DNA of 36,090 nucleotides. It comes from Chryseobacterium sp. PMSZPI (GTDB lineage Bacteria; Bacteroidota; Bacteroidia; Flavobacteriales; Weeksellaceae). The stretch is from positions 1-36,090 of the forward strand of contig NZ_PIZV01000075.1 of assembly GCF_002835665.1 (NCBI RefSeq). Reading direction: 5' to 3'. Each line of letters starts with the position of its first letter. Within the stretch, counting starts at the first letter, position 1. Of this stretch, positions 24,090 to 31,661 are shown in pieces. The notes beneath the pieces were generated by a model, which was not told the origin of the DNA, made no database searches, and saw only the letters and a list, made by a program, of their open reading frames with translations. Made by a program: the position numbers and the translations under genes.

Positions 24090-25607
24090 TTGAAGAAAAC
24101 ATATGACATACTTGTAATCGGCAGCGGATTGGGAGGTCTGGTTTCGGCTCTTATTTTGGCGAAGGAAGGGCTGAAAGTTTGTGTTTTGGAGAAAAATAAC
24201 CAGTATGGTGGAAATTTGCAGACCTTTTCAAGAGATAAACTTATTTTTGATACCGGGGTTCATTATTTAGGAGGTCTTTCAAAGGGACAAAATCTACACA
24301 GGTTCTTTTCCTATCTGGAGATCATGGATGATTTGAAACTTCAGAAAATGGATGAAGATGGCTATGACAGAATCAGTTTTGGAAATGATCATATTGAATA
24401 CCCACATGCACAAGGTTATGAGAACTTTGTTGAGCAGCTCTGCAAATATTTTCCGGATGAAAAAGAAAATCTTGAAAATTACTGTGAGGAAATTCAATAT
24501 GTCTGCAGCCAATTTCCAAGATATCATGTGGTGGGAAAAGAGAATTATAATGAAGAAATTCTCCATCTCAATACCAAACGGTTTATAGAATCGGTTACTC
24601 CAAATAAAAAGCTTCAATCCGTCTTATTGGGTTCCAACTTTCTATATGCAGGAGATTCTGAAAATGCCCCTTTCTATGTGCATGCTTTGACGGTAAATTC
24701 TTATATTCAGAGTGCCTATAAATGTATAAAGGGAGGTAGCCAGATTTCTAAATTACTGATCAAAAAGCTTCGTCAGTACGGAGCAGAAGTGCATAAACAT
24801 GCGGAAGTTTCTGAATTTGTTTTTAATGAGAGCAATACGCTCACCTCGGTAAAAACTATCGAAGGAAAAGAATATGAAGCTCAACGGTTTATTTCCAATA
24901 TTGAAATCCGTTCTACAATGAAACTGATCGGAGAAGAAAGATTGAAAAAATCTTTTTTGAATAGGGTTTTAAGCTGGAAACCGATTTCTTCATGCTTCAG
25001 CGTTTATCTGGTTTTAAAACCTCAGTCGATCCCGAATTTTAATCATAATATTTATCATTATTCATCAGAAGAATTGGTTTGGAATGCCTTTCAATACCGA
25101 AAGGAAACATGGCCGGACACCTATATGCTTTCGTCTGCACCATCCAAACATCATCCTGAATTTGCAGAAAGCATGACAGCAATTTCTTATATGGATTTTG
25201 ATGAGGTTAAAAAATGGGAAAGCACATTCAATACTGTAGCTGATGAACACAAAAGAGGAGAGGAGTATGAAATATTTAAACTGGAAAAAACTGAGAGAAT
25301 GATTGATGCCCTGGAAAAGAAAATCCCTAATCTCAGACATGCCATCAAAACGGTGTATACTTCTTCTCCATTGTCTTATCGGGATTATATAGGCAGTTTT
25401 GAAGGAAATATGTACGGTTATATGAAAAGTTCAGATAATCCTCTTAAAACAATGGTTTCTCCAAGAACTAAAATTGACAATCTGTTTTTGACAGGCCAAT
25501 CGGTGAATATGCACGGAATACTGGGGGTGACGATTGGAGCATTTAATACCTGTGCTGAAATTTTAGGGAAAGAAATTATCGACAGGCGTCTCAGGGAAAT
25601 GACTTAA
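24090..25607 (+). CDS. FAD-dependent oxidoreductase, phytoene desaturase/CrtISO-like
   Basis: A 505-residue flavoprotein with the dinucleotide motif VIGSGLGG (residues 9-16) and VLEKNNQYGGNLQTF, plus a C-terminal FAD segment (NLFLTGQSVNMHGILGVTIGAFNTC). The family covers phytoene desaturases, carotenoid isomerases and retinol saturases. In a flexirubin/aryl-polyene setting such enzymes may adjust double bonds of the polyene chain. No carotenoid genes are close by, so a direct carotenoid role is not supported. The start is TTG at 24090, giving MKKTYDILVIGSG; no ATG is available upstream. A 140-base gap separates it from the acyltransferase, with no clear promoter or terminator. Confidence 0.87.
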   Translation: MKKTYDILVIGSGLGGLVSALILAKEGLKVCVLEKNNQYGGNLQTFSRDKLIFDTGVHYLGGLSKGQNLHRFFSYLEIMDDLKLQKMDEDGYDRISFGNDHIEYPHAQGYENFVEQLCKYFPDEKENLENYCEEIQYVCSQFPRYHVVGKENYNEEILHLNTKRFIESVTPNKKLQSVLLGSNFLYAGDSENAPFYVHALTVNSYIQSAYKCIKGGSQISKLLIKKLRQYGAEVHKHAEVSEFVFNESNTLTSVKTIEGKEYEAQRFISNIEIRSTMKLIGEERLKKSFLNRVLSWKPISSCFSVYLVLKPQSIPNFNHNIYHYSSEELVWNAFQYRKETWPDTYMLSSAPSKHHPEFAESMTAISYMDFDEVKKWESTFNTVADEHKRGEEYEIFKLEKTERMIDALEKKIPNLRHAIKTVYTSSPLSYRDYIGSFEGNMYGYMKSSDNPLKTMVSPRTKIDNLFLTGQSVNMHGILGVTIGAFNTCAEILGKEIIDRRLREMT

Positions 25608-25618
25608 TAAAACTACCC

Positions 25619-27304
25619 GTGAAAAAAACTACTACCATTTACCTGTCTTGCAAAAGACCATTGCTCTATCTTATTCTTGCTTTTATTCTGAATTCATGCG
25701 GGATATCAAAGTCTATCCATCATGTCCCGGATATAAAACAATATTCGCTGGAAGTTCCAAAGGTTATTCAAATCAATGATACAACTTTTAGCTATAATGA
25801 AAATTTTCTGACCAAAAATAAACAACAGCTTTGGGAGCTTTATATTAAAGGTAATCCTTTACAATTGGGATATAATAATGGAGCGTTGACTCAAAAATTA
25901 ATGCAAAAGCAGGAAGAAATTTTCTTTTCAAAAGTAGAAGGATTTGTTCCGTCTCAATTCAAGCAAAAATTACTAAGAGGGTTTCTACAATGGTACAGCA
26001 GAAAGATGTATCTGAATATAAGAGAAGATTATCAGACAGAGTTATATGGACTATCTCAGTATTCTTCGGACAAATATGACTTCATTGCCCCAAGATATCT
26101 GAGAAATCTTTACCTGCATGGAGCTCATGATATCGGCCATGCTTTACAGGATTTGGCGATGGTAGGTTGTACATCTTTAGCCGTTTGGAACGAGAATACA
26201 GAGGATGGAGACTTATTGATTGGACGAAATTTTGATTTTTATGTAGGAGACGATTTTGCCCAAAATAAACTGGTAGAATTTGTGGAACCTGAAGATGGAA
26301 TCCCCTATATGTCTGTAAGCTGGCCCGGAATGATTGGAGTGGTTTCGGGAATGAATAAAAGCGGAATTACAGTAACGATCAATGCCGGAAAATCAAAGAT
26401 TCCTTTAACAGCGAAAACTCCTATTTCTTTGGTTACCAGAGAGATTTTACAGTATGCGAAAAATATTGATGAAGCTATTGTGATTGCCAAAAAGAGAAAG
26501 GTTTTTGTTTCAGAATCTATCCTGATAGGAAGTGCTGAAGATAAAAATGCTGTGATTATTGAAGTTTCTCCTCAAAAAGTTGGTGTATACAGAGTGCAGA
26601 ATACAAGTAAAGTATTTTGTACAAACCATTTTCAGTCGGAAGAATATCAAGAGGATAAGAGAAATCAGAAGCAGATTGTGGAAAGTCATTCAGTATACCG
26701 CTACGAAAAGCTTCAGGAACTTTTAGAAAAAAAACAAAAACTGAATCCTGAAAAAATAGCTTCTATTTTAAGAGACAGATCCGGTTTAAAGGATGAAAAA
26801 ATAGGATTTGGTAATGAAAAGGCATTAAATCAGCTTCTGGCTCATCATGCTGTTATATTTTCACCTCAGAAAAAATTGGTTTGGGTTTCTTCGAATCCTT
26901 ATCAATTGGGAGAATTCGTATGCTATGATTTAAATGAAATATTTTCTGACAAAGGACTCCAGGCTAATAACTTTTCAAAATCAGAGTTGAACATTGCAAA
27001 AGATCCCTTTGTTTATTCAAAAGAATTCAAAAATTATGAAGACTATAGAAAGATAACGGTGAAACTGAATGATGTGATTCATAAAAAGGGAAAACTTACA
27101 GATCAATTTATAACTCATTATCAGTCTCTAAATCCGGATTTTTGGAAAGTATATTATTTGTCCGGGAAGTATTATTTTTACAGAAAAGAATTTTCAAAAG
27201 CAAAAATTGAATTTGAAAAAGCTCTTACTAAGGAAATTACTACGATTCCGGATAGAAAAGAGATCGAAAAATATATAAAGAAAACGCTGAAGAACCTGAA
27301 ATGA
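25619..27304 (+). CDS. C45/AAT-family autoproteolytic acyltransferase-like lipoprotein
   Basis: A 561-residue protein starting at GTG. The lipobox ILNSC places the lipidated cysteine at C27, so it should be membrane-anchored and face the periplasm. The AAT domain (acyl-CoA:6-aminopenicillanic acid acyltransferase, NTN hydrolase fold) has its nucleophile at C184 in MVGCTSLAVW. Autocleavage before this cysteine is expected by family. A conserved LLIGRNFDFYVGDDF follows. Residues about 470-561 may hold TPR-like helices (FWKVYYLSGKYYFYRKEFSKAKIEFEKAL). In the pigment cluster it could form or break an ester or amide bond, for instance the ester that links the aryl-polyene acid to a dialkylresorcinol. 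This role is a hypothesis. Its stop overlaps the next start (ATGA). Confidence 0.82.
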   Translation: MKKTTTIYLSCKRPLLYLILAFILNSCGISKSIHHVPDIKQYSLEVPKVIQINDTTFSYNENFLTKNKQQLWELYIKGNPLQLGYNNGALTQKLMQKQEEIFFSKVEGFVPSQFKQKLLRGFLQWYSRKMYLNIREDYQTELYGLSQYSSDKYDFIAPRYLRNLYLHGAHDIGHALQDLAMVGCTSLAVWNENTEDGDLLIGRNFDFYVGDDFAQNKLVEFVEPEDGIPYMSVSWPGMIGVVSGMNKSGITVTINAGKSKIPLTAKTPISLVTREILQYAKNIDEAIVIAKKRKVFVSESILIGSAEDKNAVIIEVSPQKVGVYRVQNTSKVFCTNHFQSEEYQEDKRNQKQIVESHSVYRYEKLQELLEKKQKLNPEKIASILRDRSGLKDEKIGFGNEKALNQLLAHHAVIFSPQKKLVWVSSNPYQLGEFVCYDLNEIFSDKGLQANNFSKSELNIAKDPFVYSKEFKNYEDYRKITVKLNDVIHKKGKLTDQFITHYQSLNPDFWKVYYLSGKYYFYRKEFSKAKIEFEKALTKEITTIPDRKEIEKYIKKTLKNLK

Positions 27305-27666
27305 TCCCTAAATATATAAAATTATTGTTCTGCATTCCCATTGTAATCATTATTGGATACTCTGTTTATTTGGGAACCGTATATAGCTCAGTTCCTGCAA
27401 TAATACCAATTCACAGCTATGGAAATAACCCTGATCTTTATGGGAGTAAAAAATTTCTCTTCCTGCCCATACTGCTGAACATTGTTATTCTTATATTTAC
27501 CTGGAGGATTATCAGCAGACCGGATAAGATTAAATTTACCTTTGAAATAAGTGAAAACGACAGAGAGAGAATATACCATACAACCCAATTAGCTTTGGTA
27601 ATTATTGCCATATTCGTTACTGTAATGATGGGACCTTTATCATTTTCCGATGTTGTTTATAAATAA
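27301..27666 (+). CDS. Small membrane protein, DUF1648-like
   Basis: A 121-residue protein with three hydrophobic segments (about 7-25, 50-68 and 95-112). Between the first and second, SSVPAIIPIHSYGNNPDLYGSKKFL resembles the DUF1648 motif of SdpI-type membrane proteins (P-x-x-I-P-x-H-x-x-x-G). It starts within the stop of the C45 gene (ATGA overlap) and ends 6 bases before the next gene, so it is clearly in their operon. Its role is unknown. Confidence 0.7.
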   Translation: MIPKYIKLLFCIPIVIIIGYSVYLGTVYSSVPAIIPIHSYGNNPDLYGSKKFLFLPILLNIVILIFTWRIISRPDKIKFTFEISENDRERIYHTTQLALVIIAIFVTVMMGPLSFSDVVYK

Positions 27667-27672
27667 TTAATT

Positions 27673-28926
27673 ATGAAAAAACTATTAACCTTCTTTTTTA
27701 TTGTATCATCATTATTTTTCTTTTCTCAGGAAAGAAAAGAAATTGGAATCTCTTTTATCAAAACCTTATTGGTGGATAAAAATGTGGAAAAAGCTCATTC
27801 TTTTTTTGACCCTTCAATAGCAGGGCAAATTCCGTTGGATCAGCTTAAAACAATAGCAGAACAACTTCCGGAACAAATAGGCAATTTTAAAAATATTCTC
27901 GAGATCAACAATGAAGGAGATATTTACTATTATTATTCAGAATTTGAAAAGTCTAAATTAGATATAAAGGTCACCTTTAACGGATCCAATAAAATAATCG
28001 GATTCTTTTTTGTTCCTCACAAAACCTTTGATAAGCCAGATGATAAAACCGCCCTGAAAATAAAGAGTGATAATATTGAATTGAAGGGAACATTATTGCT
28101 CCCTGCTACTAATAATCAAAAAAAGTTGGTCGTTTTTGTCCATGGTTCCGGACCACAAGACAGAGATGAAACCATTGGGGAAAACAAACCCTTTAAAGAC
28201 ATTGCAGAATATTTGTTTGCTAATGGGATTGCCTCCTACAGATATGATAAAAGAACGTTTTCTAGTCCGGAAACATTCAATGATCAGTCTACGGTAGAGC
28301 AGGAGACCATCAATGACGCTGTAAATGTTGCGAATTACTTTAAAAACGACAAAGACTATCAAGGATACCAGATTATTATTTTAGGACATAGTCAAGGAGC
28401 TTATTTAATGCCTAAAATTGCGGAGAAAGCGCAGGTCTCAAAATATATTTTTATGGCCGGAAATGCCAGACCGTTACAGAATCTGCTAGTAGAACAATAC
28501 GAGTATCTTCACTCCCTTGATCCTGCAAAAGTTTCAGATGCGGACGTTCAGGAAATCAAAAAACAGGTTGCATTTTTAAATTCATCAGAATTCAATTTAA
28601 ACTCTCCTGCATCAGAACTCCCATTGGGACAATCTGCCGCATATTGGAAGTATTTAAAGGATTACAATCAGCTTAATGAGGTAAAGAAAATAAAAGCTCC
28701 AATGTTTTTTGCACAGGGCGGAAAAGATTATCAGGTAACAGAAAAAGATTTTAACCTTTGGAAAAATGAATTGAAAAATGATAAAACTGCCGTATTTAAA
28801 TTTTATCCTACATTAAGCCATTTGTTTATTCCTGTTTCCGGTCAACCGTCTCCAAAAAATTATGAAATAAAAGGAAAGGTTGATACAATGTTTTTAGAAG
28901 ATATTAAAAGATTTATTTTAAAATAA
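27673..28926 (+). CDS. Secreted alpha/beta hydrolase with N-terminal DUF3887-like domain
   Basis: A 417-residue exported protein with signal peptide MKKLLTFFFIVSSLFFFSQ. Residues 21-118 resemble DUF3887, a small NTF2-like domain. Residues 128-417 are an alpha/beta hydrolase with HGSGPQDRDE forming the oxyanion region, nucleophile S240 (LGHSQGA), and a C-terminal histidine near 383 (TLSHLF). It is probably a periplasmic esterase or peptidase; the substrate is unknown. It is the last gene of the pigment-side run, followed by a terminator. Possible roles are pigment ester hydrolysis or an unrelated function. Confidence 0.83.
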   Translation: MKKLLTFFFIVSSLFFFSQERKEIGISFIKTLLVDKNVEKAHSFFDPSIAGQIPLDQLKTIAEQLPEQIGNFKNILEINNEGDIYYYYSEFEKSKLDIKVTFNGSNKIIGFFFVPHKTFDKPDDKTALKIKSDNIELKGTLLLPATNNQKKLVVFVHGSGPQDRDETIGENKPFKDIAEYLFANGIASYRYDKRTFSSPETFNDQSTVEQETINDAVNVANYFKNDKDYQGYQIIILGHSQGAYLMPKIAEKAQVSKYIFMAGNARPLQNLLVEQYEYLHSLDPAKVSDADVQEIKKQVAFLNSSEFNLNSPASELPLGQSAAYWKYLKDYNQLNEVKKIKAPMFFAQGGKDYQVTEKDFNLWKNELKNDKTAVFKFYPTLSHLFIPVSGQPSPKNYEIKGKVDTMFLEDIKRFILK

Positions 28927-29002
28927 TATTTTTATTGGAGTATACCGAAACAGCGACAACAAAAACTGAAAAATAAGTTCATTAAAATATTTCAAACACA
29001 GA

Positions 29003-29048
29003 AAAAATTACAGTTTTAGGATGTTCAATTATTCAAACTGTAATTTTT
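29003..29048. terminator. Probable bidirectional terminator (hydrolase / prolyl oligopeptidase)
   Basis: AAAAATTACAGTTT (29003-29016) and AAACTGTAATTTTT (29035-29048) form a perfect 14-bp stem around an 18-base loop, with T- and A-rich ends in both directions. It lies between convergent genes. Confidence 0.7.
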
Positions 29049-29114
29049 CCGATGTAATTTTTTTAATTCTTAAAGCCAATATGTAAGATTGGCCAAATAA
29101 GAAAACAAAATATT

Positions 29115-31298
29115 TTATTTATTGTTTTCTTTAGGTTGGTAATCAGGGTGGCCCAACTGCCAAAAAGCAAATGCAAACATATCTCCTAGATTGGCATATC
29201 GTTGTGCAATAGGAACATTTCCTGCATGGCCTCCTTCAAAATCTATTTTTAGTAGGACAGGATTATTAGAAGAATCGGCAGCCATCAATTTAGCAGCAAA
29301 TTTTACAGGTTCCCATACGGTAACTCTTTGATCATTTATACCTCCTGTTATGAAAGTGGCAGGGTACTTTACTCCTTTATTTATATGCTGATACGCATCC
29401 ATTTCCAATAATGCTTTAAATTCCTTTGGGTCTTTTACACTTCCGAATTCTTTAGGTTGGCCATTCGGAGTAGTTTCCTCTCTAAGGGTATTTAATGATC
29501 CTACTTCTGCAATAACGGCTTTGAATAGATCTGGTTTTTCGGTCATTGCTCTACCTACTGTAATTCCCCCTGCACTTGCTCCCCATATAGCAACTTTGTC
29601 GTTTGAGGTGTACTTTTCATTAATTAAATATTCTGTGCAGTCAATTAGATCTCTCCAGGTATTTGGTTTTGTTTCCTTACGTCCTGCTAGACGCCATTGC
29701 TCTCCTTTTTCTCCTCCTCCTCTCACATGAGCTATCGCAACCATTCCTCCTTGATTAATCCATAACAAATACATTTTTGCAAAAAACGGAGTGTAGGATA
29801 TCCCATAAGATCCATAACTATCAATGAGTAACATATTCTTACCATCTTTTTTGAGGTTTTTACTATATATTAAAGATAATGGAACTTTTTCCCCATCCCT
29901 TGCTTTTACAGTAATCTCATCGACTATTATATCTCTGAATTCAGGGTATTCTGTAACAGGAGTAAGATTCTCTGGTTTGAAGTTATTAGTTTTTAAATCA
30001 TATTTAAAACGTTGTTCTTCATTTGCCCAACCGGAACACGTTATCCAGATGTCCGAAAAATTAGAACCTATAGATTCTAAATTAATATTTCCTGATGGAA
30101 AAGGAAGATCAATGGCCTCATCCTTTCCATTTTTATAGAGATATAATTTAGCTTCTACTCCATTTTTGGTAGTGGTATAGTAAATACCGTCTTTTGTTAT
30201 TTTATAATTTTTAATAATTTCATCTTTCTTTTCAAAAATCAATACTTCTGGTTTTTGAAAATTCGGTTGAATAATACTCGTTTTGCATAGTTGATTAGAG
30301 GAGGAATTATAACCAGAAAGAAAAAAAAGATCATTTTTTAATAAATCTAAATTTTTTGCTTTATCACTTGGATCAGATAATAGCGCCCAGTTTTTTTTAC
30401 CCTCTAATAAATCTTTTTTCTTGATAATAAATGTTTTTCTGTAGGATTGATAATCTACAATCATTCCTATATAATATTGTTGATTTAAGTTAAAGTTTAA
30501 AATCATAGGGTACTGATTATCAGAAATGTTTAAATCTGGGTTATTCTTAGCAGAAAAAACATCTATTATATTCTTTGGATCAGCGCCTATTTTGTATAAA
30601 ACGGTTCGTGTGTTTTTATAAAAGTCCTTTGACTTGGGATTGGTTGTAGAAAAGGCTACATAGAAAAATCCACTATTATCATCAATCCATTTTATTCCAT
30701 CAAAAGTTGCGGGTGCCATATTCGTAATGACTTCAGGATGAATGTATTTTGTTTTGACATCCATAATAATTACATCTGCTAATTCATTTCCTTTTTCGGA
30801 CATAGAAATAGCAATTTTATTACCACTCCAATCTGGACTTATGTAGTTGATAACAAAAGCGTGGCTCGATTCATTATCTTTTTTATAATTAATGGGATCA
30901 TAAAGTAATTCTTCCTTTCCTGAAAATCCATTCCTATAATATAATTTGCCTACCTTTTCATCTCCCTTTTTCTTTAAATAAAAATATTTATTATTACTTG
31001 TTATGTTCAGATTAGAAACGGAATATCCTTGTCTTTTATCAAGTTCTAATCTTTTCTCTAAATAATAGTTTTTTTTAGGAATGAGATCAAGAACCGAATT
31101 AGTGTATGCTGTCTGAGACTTCATCCAATTAAGCGTGTGAGGATCATCCAGATTTTCTAAGTTTCTATACTCATCTATGACCTTAGCTCCAAAGTATTCT
31201 TCCGTAACGGGCCCTGAAGAAGCTAAATTATTTTTTTGAGCATTTATGAATACAGATAATAAACAGATAATAATAAATATTCTTATTTTCATTAGCAT
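29115..31298 (-). CDS. Secreted prolyl oligopeptidase (S9A)
   Basis: A 727-residue serine peptidase that cuts short peptides after proline. It has signal peptide MKIRIFIIICLLSVFINAQ, a seven-bladed propeller (about 80-430) and a C-terminal alpha/beta-hydrolase domain. The catalytic residues are near S575 (WGASAGGITVG), D656 (GGINDQRV) and H691 (EGGHAGN). The Ser motif is GASAGG rather than the classical GGSNGG. Export means it works in the periplasm, on peptides rather than folded proteins. Starts at 31298 or 31292 (ATGCTAATG) are both possible. It lies 5 bases after the gene for a small double-glycine peptide with two prolines in its core, so peptide maturation or degradation is the natural suggestion; this link is inferred. 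Confidence 0.93.
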   Translation of the reverse strand: MLMKIRIFIIICLLSVFINAQKNNLASSGPVTEEYFGAKVIDEYRNLENLDDPHTLNWMKSQTAYTNSVLDLIPKKNYYLEKRLELDKRQGYSVSNLNITSNNKYFYLKKKGDEKVGKLYYRNGFSGKEELLYDPINYKKDNESSHAFVINYISPDWSGNKIAISMSEKGNELADVIIMDVKTKYIHPEVITNMAPATFDGIKWIDDNSGFFYVAFSTTNPKSKDFYKNTRTVLYKIGADPKNIIDVFSAKNNPDLNISDNQYPMILNFNLNQQYYIGMIVDYQSYRKTFIIKKKDLLEGKKNWALLSDPSDKAKNLDLLKNDLFFLSGYNSSSNQLCKTSIIQPNFQKPEVLIFEKKDEIIKNYKITKDGIYYTTTKNGVEAKLYLYKNGKDEAIDLPFPSGNINLESIGSNFSDIWITCSGWANEEQRFKYDLKTNNFKPENLTPVTEYPEFRDIIVDEITVKARDGEKVPLSLIYSKNLKKDGKNMLLIDSYGSYGISYTPFFAKMYLLWINQGGMVAIAHVRGGGEKGEQWRLAGRKETKPNTWRDLIDCTEYLINEKYTSNDKVAIWGASAGGITVGRAMTEKPDLFKAVIAEVGSLNTLREETTPNGQPKEFGSVKDPKEFKALLEMDAYQHINKGVKYPATFITGGINDQRVTVWEPVKFAAKLMAADSSNNPVLLKIDFEGGHAGNVPIAQRYANLGDMFAFAFWQLGHPDYQPKENNK

Positions 31299-31303
31299 CG
31301 AAA

Positions 31304-31456
31304 TTATTGTTGCCCTATAGTTTCACGAATTGTAGGGTCAGTAGGGTCGTTAAAATTGTTCCCATTTCCGCCATTAATAGTTTTCATACTATTAATTTTA
31401 ATTAATTGTAATTTTTTAAATGACAATTTCTTTTTGTCTTGATTTTGTTTTTTCAT
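31304..31456 (-). CDS. Small double-glycine leader peptide precursor (50 aa)
   Basis: A 50-codon gene starting MKKQNQDKKKLSF. The leader ends in KINSMKTINGG, with I at -12, M at -7, I at -4 and GG at -2/-1. This is the pattern cut by C39 peptidase-domain ABC exporters. The predicted core is NGNNFNDPTDPTIRETIGQQ, 20 residues, with a DPT-DPT repeat and no cysteine, so lanthionine or disulfide chemistry is not expected. Thr, Asp and Glu side chains could be modified or the peptide may act unmodified. It stops 5 bases before the prolyl oligopeptidase start, clearly in one operon. No exporter or maturase is in the window. Bacteroidota bacteriocin-like or signalling peptides are the nearest class. 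Confidence 0.75.
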   Translation of the reverse strand: MKKQNQDKKKLSFKKLQLIKINSMKTINGGNGNNFNDPTDPTIRETIGQQ

Positions 31457-31488
31457 GATTGTTTAGGTGTTTTGAATTATTTGACAAA

Positions 31489-31519
31489 GAAAGTATTTTT
31501 TCATACACAATACACACAA
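31489..31519 (-). promoter_or_regulatory. Candidate promoter of the peptide/peptidase operon
   Basis: On the minus strand, TTG at 31519-31517 and TACTTTC at 31495-31489 are spaced by 21 bases. The -7 is imperfect (final base C for G), which would suit an activated promoter. The palindrome at 31525-31538 lies just upstream. Confidence 0.4.
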
Positions 31520-31524
31520 TATAA

Positions 31525-31538
31525 TTATAAATTTATAA
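31525..31538. promoter_or_regulatory. AT palindrome, candidate regulator site
   Basis: TTATAAATTTATAA is a perfect 14-bp palindrome, followed by another TTATAA at 31541-31546. The core ATAAATTTAT recurs at 33425-33456 before the outer-membrane gene. It could bind the AraC-type regulator; chance in AT-rich DNA is the alternative. Confidence 0.4.
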
Positions 31539-31611
31539 AATTATAAGATCTTTTTATGTGTAGTTTATTCGTTGTCAGACTGTTGGGTAAGGGTAATATT
31601 AAGTTTAAATT

Positions 31612-31643
31612 TTGTGTTTTTAACTAAGAAAAATGTAAATTTG
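31612..31643 (+). promoter_or_regulatory. Promoter of the TPR/AraC regulator
   Basis: TTG (31612-31614) and a perfect TAAATTTG (31636-31643), spaced by 21 bases. Transcription should start near 31650, so the ATG at 31662 has a leader of about a dozen bases and the in-frame TTG at 31572 cannot be the start. Confidence 0.6.
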
Positions 31644-31661
31644 TACTATATTCACAAGGTA

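Noticed and set aside
31572..31661. Longer regulator starting at TTG 31572
   Set aside because: This extension runs through the promoter at 31612-31643. The ATG at 31662 opens directly onto the signal peptide.
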